A stretch of DNA of 64,000 nt from Cognaticolwellia mytili (GTDB lineage: Bacteria; Pseudomonadota; Gammaproteobacteria; Enterobacterales; Alteromonadaceae): the NCBI RefSeq assembly GCF_002104475.1, contig NZ_NBOF01000003.1:1-64000 (forward strand), given 5' to 3'. A program made the position numbers and the translations under genes. This document shows, piece after piece, positions 57,235 through 64,000 of this stretch. The notes under the pieces were generated by a model. That model was not told where the DNA came from. It searched no databases and saw nothing but the letters and a program-made list of their open reading frames with translations. How positions within the stretch are numbered: position 1 is the stretch's first letter; each line of letters opens with the position of its first letter.

Positions 57235-58581
57235 TTATTCAGTTTCAGCTAATTTCTTTTCTAGGTAGTGAATGTTAGCACCACCATTAACAAAACCTTG
57301 ATCATCTAAAATGTCTTGATGCAAAGCAATGTTAGTTTTAATGCCGTCAATCACTAATTCGCTTAAGGCATTACGCATGCGAGCAATGGCTACATCACGG
57401 TTATCGCCCCAAGTGATCAATTTACCAATCATAGAGTCGTAGTGTGGTGGAACAGAATAATCAGCATAAATGTGAGAATCCCAACGTACGCCTAAACCGC
57501 CCGGTGGGTGGAAGCGTGTAATTTTACCCGGTGAAGGGATAAAAGTACGTGGATCTTCAGCATTAATACGACACTCTATTGAGTGACCTGCTATTTTAAT
57601 ATCATCTTGGGTGTAAGATAATGGCTGGCCAGCAGCAACACGTAATTGCTCTTTGATCAGATCAACACCAGTGATCATCTCGGTTACAGGGTGCTCAACT
57701 TGAATACGAGTATTCATTTCAATGAAGTAGAACTCACCATTTTCATACAAGAATTCAAATGTACCTGCACCGCGGTAGTTAATATCGATACAAGCTTTAC
57801 AACAACGTTCACCGATTTTAGCGCGCATTTCAGGTGTAATACCTGGTGCTGGAGCTTCTTCAACCACTTTTTGATGACGACGTTGCATTGAACAATCACG
57901 TTCGCCTAAATGGATTGCGCCACCTTGACCATCAGCCATGATTTGAATTTCAACATGACGAGGATTTTCAAGAAATTTTTCCATGTAAACCATGTCATTT
58001 TTGAAAATAGTACCGGCTTCTTTTTTAGTTAGCGCAATAGAGTCGACTAATTCTTCTTCGCTGCGCACAACACGCATACCTCGACCACCACCGCCACCAG
58101 CAGCTTTAACAATAACAGGGTAGCCAATGCGTTTAGCATGGGCTTTATTTGCTTCTTCGTCATCGTTTAATGGGCCATCTGAACCTGGAACACAAGGGAC
58201 ACCTGCTACTTTCATTGCTTTTATAGCGGCAACTTTGTCACCCATGATACGAATGCTTTCTGCTTTAGGACCTATAAAAGCAAATCCTGAATTCTCCACT
58301 TGCTCGGCAAAGTCTGCATTTTCTGCTAAAAAGCCATATCCAGGATGAATTGCAACAGCATTTGTTACCTCTGCCGCTGTTATTATTGCAGGGATATTAA
58401 GGTAACTTTCAGGTGCCGATGGCTTGCCAATACAGATGGTTTCATCAGCTAATAAAACGTGCTTTAAATTTCTGTCGGCAGTTGAATGCACAGCAACTGT
58501 TTTAATGCCTAATTCTTTACATGCACGTAATATTCTTAGTGCAATTTCGCCTCGGTTGGCGATAACAACTTTATCTAACAT
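57235..58581 (-). CDS. accC: Biotin carboxylase subunit of acetyl-CoA carboxylase
   Basis: Carboxylates biotin on AccB using ATP and bicarbonate, the first step of fatty acid synthesis. 448 aa, the same as E. coli. N-terminus [23 protein letters not shown]-grasp glycine loop [14 protein letters not shown] near 159-172; [15 protein letters not shown] near 288-302 with catalytic residues; C-terminal biotin-carboxylase domain. Third gene of the aroQ-accB-accC operon, 32 bases after accB. Confidence 0.98.
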   Translation of the reverse strand: MLDKVVIANRGEIALRILRACKELGIKTVAVHSTADRNLKHVLLADETICIGKPSAPESYLNIPAIITAAEVTNAVAIHPGYGFLAENADFAEQVENSGFAFIGPKAESIRIMGDKVAAIKAMKVAGVPCVPGSDGPLNDDEEANKAHAKRIGYPVIVKAAGGGGGRGMRVVRSEEELVDSIALTKKEAGTIFKNDMVYMEKFLENPRHVEIQIMADGQGGAIHLGERDCSMQRRHQKVVEEAPAPGITPEMRAKIGERCCKACIDINYRGAGTFEFLYENGEFYFIEMNTRIQVEHPVTEMITGVDLIKEQLRVAAGQPLSYTQDDIKIAGHSIECRINAEDPRTFIPSPGKITRFHPPGGLGVRWDSHIYADYSVPPHYDSMIGKLITWGDNRDVAIARMRNALSELVIDGIKTNIALHQDILDDQGFVNGGANIHYLEKKLAETE

Positions 58582-58613
58582 AGAATGACCCTTATGCGTT
58601 GATGTATATGGGA

Positions 58614-59063
58614 TTATTCAATGATGAATAGCGGTTGATCGAATTCAATTGCATCTTCATTTGACGCTAAAATTTCTTTGATTACGCCAGATTTATCAGC
58701 TTCAATTTGGTTCATCATTTTCATGGCTTCAAGGATACATAATGTATCACCAGCATTAACATGTTGACCAACTTCAACAAAGGCTGGAGCATCAGGGGAA
58801 GCAGAAGCGTAGAAAGTACCAACCATTGGAGAGCGAACAAGGTGACCTGATAATGCTGGAGCTGCTGCAGGTGCCGCCGCAGTCGCAGGTGCTGCCGCCG
58901 TTGGTGCCGCTGCGATAGGCGCAGCTTGCATTATAGGAGCTGCTTGTACTACTGTGCTGCCACGGCTTATACGCACAGACTCTTCACCTTCAGAGATTTC
59001 TAGTTCATTAATTCCAGACTCTTCAACTAACTCAATTAACTTCTTTATTTTGCGAATATCCAT
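58614..59063 (-). CDS. accB: Biotin carboxyl carrier protein of acetyl-CoA carboxylase
   Basis: A 149-aa BCCP. Start [18 protein letters not shown], Ala/Pro-rich linker about 41-71, then the biotinyl domain with biotinylated K115 in EAMKMMN and FIIE at the end. It carries carboxybiotin between AccC and the carboxyltransferase. Between aroQ and accC, the usual gammaproteobacterial order. Confidence 0.98.
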   Translation of the reverse strand: MDIRKIKKLIELVEESGINELEISEGEESVRISRGSTVVQAAPIMQAAPIAAAPTAAAPATAAAPAAAPALSGHLVRSPMVGTFYASASPDAPAFVEVGQHVNAGDTLCILEAMKMMNQIEADKSGVIKEILASNEDAIEFDQPLFIIE

Positions 59064-59131
59064 TTGAATACCTTTTAATATTTATTAAATTTATGTTTTG
59101 AATGATTAAAGTGATTAAGATACTTTAATTA

Positions 59132-59578
59132 CTATTTTTTGATGTGAGCAATGGCTGCTTGTAAAGCAAACTCATAGCCACTGGCACCTAAGCCACTAAT
59201 AACGCCAATCGCGATATCTGATAAATACGAATGTTGTCTAAATGCTTCACGTGTATGAACATTTGATAAATGTACCTCGATAAACGGGATGCTCACTGAT
59301 AACAATGCATCTCTAATTGCGATACTTGTGTGAGTAAAGGCCGCTGGATTTATAATAATAAAATCTACTTTTTCGAAGCTGCGATGAATTTCATCAATCA
59401 AAACATGCTCTGCATTTGATTGACAATGACTTAGTTCAACGTTTACCGAATTGGCAATACACTGTAAATTTGTCATAATCTCAGTCAATGATAATGAACC
59501 ATAAATGGTCGGCTCACGCTTTCCTAACATATTCAAGTTAGGGCCGTTTAATATTAAAATGTTAAACTTAGTGGTCAT
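59132..59578 (-). CDS. aroQ: 3-dehydroquinate dehydratase, type II
   Basis: Shikimate pathway enzyme; 148 aa from ATG 59578, near the family length. [18 protein letters not shown] near the N-terminus, the Tyr of [19 protein letters not shown], and the [16 protein letters not shown] motif. A GTG five codons upstream (59593) is a possible alternative start. The last residues are AAIAHIKK. First gene of the operon with accB and accC, 68 bases before accB. Confidence 0.94.
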   Translation of the reverse strand: MTTKFNILILNGPNLNMLGKREPTIYGSLSLTEIMTNLQCIANSVNVELSHCQSNAEHVLIDEIHRSFEKVDFIIINPAAFTHTSIAIRDALLSVSIPFIEVHLSNVHTREAFRQHSYLSDIAIGVISGLGASGYEFALQAAIAHIKK

Positions 59579-59771
59579 CTTCGGTAAAAACACCTTTAAC
59601 GTTGGCTTGTATCATTATCATGTCATGTTTAGATACGATTTTGTATGGAAATTAGTGAAATATCGTATTTAATACAGTTAGGCGATTATTATAGTGTTTT
59701 CGCAGAATATAGCAGCAAAATACTGGTCTAATCACTTGGGTGGTAAATTAAGATAGGATATTTATTGTAAG

Positions 59772-59801
59772 TTGACATAAGTTTACTAAACTAAATTTTA
59801 T
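59772..59801 (+). promoter_or_regulatory. Possible sigma-70 promoter of the PBP-like/porin/GGDEF-EAL operon
   Basis: TTGACA (59772-59777) is a perfect -35, followed after 18 bases by TTTTAT (59796-59801), four of six matches to TATAAT. It lies 67 bases before the first start codon of the operon. No other promoter-like pair is as good here. Confidence 0.4.
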
Positions 59802-59868
59802 AGGAATTTTAATTAATTCATTGATTTAACTCTGACGTAAGGTATTGTCGTTAGGGTTAAATGTTGTC

Positions 59869-60321
59869 ATGTCGTTCTATGTTAAAAACAAGGATGAAGT
59901 TATTAAAACCATATTTATTCGAATTGCTTTTGTTATCTTGCTCTTCTCCCCCCAAGTGGAAGCAATAAATATTATCTCAAATATAACAGCAGACACTGCT
60001 TTGCTGTCAACAACACAGTTACGCCGAATATACTCTATGCGTCAAGCGCACTGGAAGAATGGCACGCCTATTGTGGTCTTTGTTTTGGCTAGTAAAGATC
60101 CACTTCATCAAAAATTTTGTAAAGAACAGTTACGACTATTCCCTTATCAGCTCGATCGTATTTGGCATAAGTTGACATTTTCGGGTTATGGCGTAGCCCC
60201 CATTCAAGTTGCCAATGAAAGTGAGCTGATCAAGGCGGTGAAATCAACTAAAGGTGCTATCGGTTATGTGGAAAATCTATTGGAGGTAAAAGATGTTAAT
60301 GTCATTAAAATTAATGATTAG
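59869..60321 (+). CDS. Phosphate-binding-protein-like periplasmic protein
   Basis: A 150-aa secreted protein (ATG 59869 chosen; the frame extends to a TTG at 59845). Signal peptide ending near QVEA. The mature part resembles the PBP-like small periplasmic protein family: LSTTQLRRIYSMRQAHWKNGTPIVVF, DPLHQKFCKEQL, LTFSGYG, AIGYVE. These are half-size, phosphate-ABC-substrate-binding-like domains. It overlaps the next gene by 29 bases, so the two are coupled. Confidence 0.78.
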   Translation: MSFYVKNKDEVIKTIFIRIAFVILLFSPQVEAINIISNITADTALLSTTQLRRIYSMRQAHWKNGTPIVVFVLASKDPLHQKFCKEQLRLFPYQLDRIWHKLTFSGYGVAPIQVANESELIKAVKSTKGAIGYVENLLEVKDVNVIKIND

Positions 60322-61522
60322 ATCATCTAAATTATTTTTTTATTTTGTGAGCTCCGTGTGTAGCGTTTACTTTGCTTTTAATGCCAATGCAGCAAAAATA
60401 CCAGATGAATCATTACAAGTGCATGGTTTTGTGGCGCAAGGAGTGATTGACGCCAATAATAGTAATTTTATTAATGCAGATGAAAGTGTTTCACTTGAAT
60501 TAACCGAGATTGGACTTAATGCCTCATATCAGCTTAATGATGATTTTCGTATTGCAGGTCAAGTTGTCTACTTAAATGGTGGTAATCGTTATCATGCCGG
60601 TCCTCGTTTGGACTACCTGCTTTTAGAGTGGGATGCTTTTCACAATGAGTCATGGCAAGCGAGTTTTTATTTTGGTCGTGTGAAAAACAATCACTGGCTA
60701 TATTCGAGTACTCGCGATATTCCTTTTGCTAGGCCATCAATTATCATTCCGCAAGTAGTTTACTTTGATGGTTTTCGTGATATAGCGGTAGGTGGCGATG
60801 GCGCTGCAGTAAAATTAAGCTACAGTGATGACAGCCTTGGAGAGATTGATTTTAACTTTAGCCGAGGGAAAAGTACGATTTCCAATAAGCAAGCAGATGT
60901 TATTCTTGGTGACCTTTCTACTGGAGAGTTTGGGCATGATTTAGATTTACAGGCCAGTGTATATTGGCGGCCAGCAAACTCACAATGGCGATTTGGATTC
61001 TCTGCGCTCGACTCCACTTTTAACTATGATAGCGGGAACCTTGATAACTATTCGGATGGAAGCTTTACTTTTCAATTTTACACTGCCAATGCGCTATATG
61101 AAGGTGAGTTTTGGGAGTTTACTGGAGAATTATTTCAAGAACGATTTATAACTAAAGACTTCTATTTTTCAACCTTTAAACGTGATGAAGTAGGGCAAGG
61201 TTATTACCTACAAGCTCGCTATAAACTGCAAAAAGATCTCTCAATAATGGCGCGGCATGAGCGTTTTTACAATAATAAAGAGGATAAGAATGGTAGCAAG
61301 TTAGAGCAAAATACTGGTGGATTAGTGCCGGCGTATTTTGGTTTTCATAATGATACGGTCATTGGCTTATCATATGATTTTTCGAGTGACTTTAGGGTAA
61401 ATGCCGAATATCACTGGATGCAGGGTGCTGCAAGATTATCTCCGATTGTACAACCTGATCCTGTTGCCAATGGCAGTAAAAACTGGCAAGTTTGGGCAAT
61501 TCAATTGATGTATTGGTTTTAG
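60293..61522 (+). CDS. Outer-membrane beta-barrel (porin-like) protein
   Basis: A 409-aa predicted porin-like protein. GGAGG (60282-60286) sits six bases before ATG 60293, inside the upstream gene, so I keep this start; the signal peptide ends near NANAA. Mature part opens LQVHGFVAQGVID, contains alternating aromatic strands (QASFYFGRVKNNHWLYSST, IAVGGDGAAVKLSY) and ends IQLMYWF with a terminal Phe, the outer-membrane assembly signature. Specificity unknown. It pairs with the PBP-like gene and a GGDEF-EAL protein. Confidence 0.85.
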   Translation: MLMSLKLMIRSSKLFFYFVSSVCSVYFAFNANAAKIPDESLQVHGFVAQGVIDANNSNFINADESVSLELTEIGLNASYQLNDDFRIAGQVVYLNGGNRYHAGPRLDYLLLEWDAFHNESWQASFYFGRVKNNHWLYSSTRDIPFARPSIIIPQVVYFDGFRDIAVGGDGAAVKLSYSDDSLGEIDFNFSRGKSTISNKQADVILGDLSTGEFGHDLDLQASVYWRPANSQWRFGFSALDSTFNYDSGNLDNYSDGSFTFQFYTANALYEGEFWEFTGELFQERFITKDFYFSTFKRDEVGQGYYLQARYKLQKDLSIMARHERFYNNKEDKNGSKLEQNTGGLVPAYFGFHNDTVIGLSYDFSSDFRVNAEYHWMQGAARLSPIVQPDPVANGSKNWQVWAIQLMYWF

Positions 61523-61524
61523 CT

Positions 61525-63975
61525 ATGAAAACTAGGTTTGTCAGCGTTTCAACAAAGTTTTTTATTCTCGTTGTTAGCGCGTTGATGTTACTAAGCTTTG
61601 CCATTTCAATGTTATCAATATCTCGCCTTGATCAAGAGTTTGTTCAATATCAAAACAATCAGTTACGTCAAGGAGAAGCACAATTTGATATGCAAAGTCG
61701 GATTGTACGAGAGCAAACTCGTAACTGGCTAGAGTCTTTTACTGACCTTATCCATTTAAAAGAGAAAACTGATTTCTCCTTAGCGGCAAGTGCACTTGAG
61801 CAACAATTTGATGCTTTACAGATTAATCAAAACGTTGAGTCTTTATGGCTGACATCTGAGCAAATGCACCCTATATTTCAATCTGCACCCTTATCAAAAC
61901 AGGTATTAGGCAGCATCAAGCGTGTTGTTCAAACTAATGCACCAGATTACCAGTTAAGCTGTGTCCAAGAGTGTTTTCAGTTAGTTTCAGTGCCCATTTT
62001 AAATGCAAAAGGGAATATGGCAATTGTTTCAATGTCTATCTCATTCGTTGATGTTATTTTTGCTATTAATCAAGCGCTTGAAAATCAAGTGGCGATTGTA
62101 GTATTTGACAAGCAGCAACAAGTTAAATTGGCGAATGCAAGAATTATTACTTCATCTGCACCTCAGTTGATGAAGATCTTATTTGCTAATCACCAATCAC
62201 AAGAATTGCTATTAAATGTTAAGCAAGAAGGAGTGCAAATAGAACATAACGGCAAAAGTTATTTAATAAGCCTTTTGCCGCTAGCAGAATCGAACACACA
62301 AAACTTTTTCATGGCACAAGTTGATGACGTTAGCTCTTTTACCGAGAAGTACCTTGACTATCGTTTGCAGTTTTTACTTTCTGCTGTTGCAATACTTATT
62401 GTTATAGCCTTACTTGTTTATTTTGTTGCTGGCCCTTTTACCAAGAGACTATTGCTATTGTCAGATATTCTTCCGCTATTGGCGCGAAAAGAATTTGAGC
62501 AATTTCGAAAAGTTAAAGTAGCCCCATCAAAAGTTTTTCTTGATGAAGTGGATGTTTTAATCAATGCCACAACGGAGTTGAGCTATGAACTCGAACAGTT
62601 AAATACAGAGGTCACCCAGAAAACGCAAGAATTAGAAAATATTGCTATGTATGACTTATTAACAGGTCTACCTAATCGCAATATGCTCAGTTACCAGTTG
62701 CGAAAAGTATTAAAAAGTGCCTCTCGAGAAAGTCGTAATGTTGGCGTTTTATTCTTAGATCTAGATGACTTTAAAAAAGTAAATGATACTCATGGCCATG
62801 GTGAAGGGGACAAGTTACTGATTGAAGCAGCCAACCGCATTAACTTGAGTGTGGCTAGCAGCGATATCGTTTGTCGCTTTGGTGGCGATGAGTTTCTTAT
62901 TTTACTTAATGAAAATATCTCATTAGATACAGCAGAAGAACTTGCAAAAGCGATTTTAAAAAGTTTTCAACAGCCGATTAAAGTTAATAGCAGTTTATTT
63001 TATGTTAGTTGTAGTATTGGCATTGCAATGACTGATGGGGAGTTAATTCAAGCGAGTGAGCTCATTAGCCATGCTGATATTGCTATGTATGAAGCAAAAG
63101 ACAATGGAGGTGATCAGTACTTTGTTTACCAAGGCGGTATGTTCCAACGTGTTGCACACCGAGTAATGATGGAAAGCGAAGTAAAGCAAGCTCTGGCGAA
63201 AGGGCAGTTTAGCTTAAGTTTACAACCTCAATTAGCTGCTAAAACCAATAAAATACATGGTTTTGAAGCACTTTTACGTTGGCAGCACCCTGAGCGAGGT
63301 ATGGTATCGCCAGATGACTTTATTCCAATCTTAGAAAACTCAGAACATATGATTGAACTTGGTTACTGGGTTATAAGACGATGTTTTGAGCTTTATCAAG
63401 AAATGAAGACTGTTGGTTTAGCTGATATCACTATCGCCATTAATCTTTCTGCAGGCCAATTTGCTGATGTTAAGTTGCTTGATTACTTGAAGGAGCTCCT
63501 TGAAGAGTTTGATTTATCCGCGAGTAACTTTGAACTTGAATTGACAGAGCAAATTTTAGTGAAAGATATTGATAAAGCTATTGAAACCATGAGTGCCATG
63601 CGCAGTTTAGGTTTTAGTTTTGCTATTGATGATTTTGGTACCGGTTACTCTTCTTTGGCATACCTAAAGCGTATGCCAGTTGATGTGATCAAAATAGATA
63701 AAAGTTTTGTTTTTGGCATGCTAGAAAATCATGCTGATTTTCAAATCATTATGTCGACTATTGCTATGGTGAAAAAGTTGGGACTAACAGTCATTGCTGA
63801 AGGTGTAGAAACTCAAGCACAATTACGTAGCTTAACTGAGCATGACTGCGATCTTATACAAGGCTATTACTTCTCGAAGCCTATCCCTGAAATTGAGTTA
63901 TTTGACTTTATTAATCGACAAATTATTGATGGTAAGTGGAAAGCTTTTATTAATTCAGACTCAACGGTTAATTAG
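61525..63975 (+). CDS. Membrane GGDEF-EAL protein with periplasmic sensor domain
   Basis: About 816 aa from ATG 61525, which follows the porin stop after two bases; the frame extends upstream to a TTG at 61492 that overlaps the porin gene. TM1 about 10-30, periplasmic sensor about 31-280, TM2 about 290-310, HAMP-like/coiled linker, GGDEF about 385-545 with intact RFGGDEFLIL, and EAL with FEALLRW, ELTEQILV, DDFGTGYSSLAYL, KIDKSF and EGVE. Both signatures look intact; the I-site RxxD is not seen before GGDEF. Bifunctional c-di-GMP enzyme, probably reporting on the periplasmic partners encoded upstream. The window ends 25 bases after the stop. Confidence 0.92.
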   Translation: MKTRFVSVSTKFFILVVSALMLLSFAISMLSISRLDQEFVQYQNNQLRQGEAQFDMQSRIVREQTRNWLESFTDLIHLKEKTDFSLAASALEQQFDALQINQNVESLWLTSEQMHPIFQSAPLSKQVLGSIKRVVQTNAPDYQLSCVQECFQLVSVPILNAKGNMAIVSMSISFVDVIFAINQALENQVAIVVFDKQQQVKLANARIITSSAPQLMKILFANHQSQELLLNVKQEGVQIEHNGKSYLISLLPLAESNTQNFFMAQVDDVSSFTEKYLDYRLQFLLSAVAILIVIALLVYFVAGPFTKRLLLLSDILPLLARKEFEQFRKVKVAPSKVFLDEVDVLINATTELSYELEQLNTEVTQKTQELENIAMYDLLTGLPNRNMLSYQLRKVLKSASRESRNVGVLFLDLDDFKKVNDTHGHGEGDKLLIEAANRINLSVASSDIVCRFGGDEFLILLNENISLDTAEELAKAILKSFQQPIKVNSSLFYVSCSIGIAMTDGELIQASELISHADIAMYEAKDNGGDQYFVYQGGMFQRVAHRVMMESEVKQALAKGQFSLSLQPQLAAKTNKIHGFEALLRWQHPERGMVSPDDFIPILENSEHMIELGYWVIRRCFELYQEMKTVGLADITIAINLSAGQFADVKLLDYLKELLEEFDLSASNFELELTEQILVKDIDKAIETMSAMRSLGFSFAIDDFGTGYSSLAYLKRMPVDVIKIDKSFVFGMLENHADFQIIMSTIAMVKKLGLTVIAEGVETQAQLRSLTEHDCDLIQGYYFSKPIPEIELFDFINRQIIDGKWKAFINSDSTVN

Positions 63976-64000
63976 TTTTGTATTGAATATATTATTAACT

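Overview
The window reads as chromosomal DNA of an AT-rich marine gammaproteobacterium of the order Alteromonadales, most likely Colwelliaceae (Colwellia/Thalassotalea-like). This placement is inference from protein style, gene order (cysJIH, fadBA, aroQ-accB-accC), many TonB-dependent/S9-peptidase/GGDEF-EAL genes and low GC; no database was searched. The gene content is mostly housekeeping and accessory metabolism. I see no prophage, insertion sequence, CRISPR array or tRNA.

Layout. 1-400: 3' end of a 5S rRNA with its terminator, then a second partial copy of the same 5S-tail/terminator sequence inside a spacer rich in short palindromes. 0.4-6 kb: an orphan periplasmic solute-binding protein and the assimilatory sulfate operon cysJ-cysI-cysH with overlapping genes. 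6-12.3 kb: a TIGR03899-like protein, a receiver-DUF3369-GGDEF(degenerate)-EAL protein, an MFS transporter, a MazG-like pyrophosphohydrolase and a second orphan solute-binding protein. 12.5-15.9 kb: fadB-fadA, the fatty-acid beta-oxidation complex. 16-18.9 kb: a MocR-type regulator divergent from a GNAT/PaiB-like pair, with repeated TATACCA boxes between them. 18.9-21.3 kb: small membrane protein, small lipoprotein, NTF2-like secreted protein, GNAT enzyme, and possible gene debris. 21.3-25.7 kb: TonB-dependent receptor plus lipoprotein metallophosphoesterase behind a Pho-box-like site, suggesting phosphate scavenging. 26-35 kb: two S9 serine peptidases, a ClpP-fold (COG3904-like) lipoprotein, an RstAB-like two-component system and Mn-dependent pyrophosphatase. 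35.3-38.4 kb: GbsR/MarR regulator and cydAB (bd-type quinol oxidase) behind FNR- and CRP-like boxes.

38.7-45.7 kb: an unrecognised 636-aa protein, small hypothetical genes, a methyltransferase, a cold-shock protein, an Aer-like energy-taxis receptor behind a perfect CRP-like palindrome, and fbp. 45.9-52 kb: large zinc metalloprotease, dCache histidine kinase, a decayed copy of the metalloprotease 3' end, and an agmatinase/arginase-family gene. 52-57 kb: DMT transporter with a divergent MocR regulator (and a 53-codon ORF between), a Bcr/CflA efflux pump overlapping elbB, and a small Cys-rich protein. 57.2-59.6 kb: aroQ-accB-accC on the minus strand. 59.8-64 kb: a compact operon of a periplasmic phosphate-binding-like protein, an outer-membrane beta-barrel and a membrane GGDEF-EAL protein.

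The most interesting items are the PBP-like/porin/GGDEF-EAL operon, the lipid-anchored ClpP-fold protein with an apparent Ser/His pair, the putative phosphate-regulated receptor-phosphatase pair, the metalloprotease relic, and a family of dispersed hairpins with an ACAT-CC-ATGT core in intergenic gaps.
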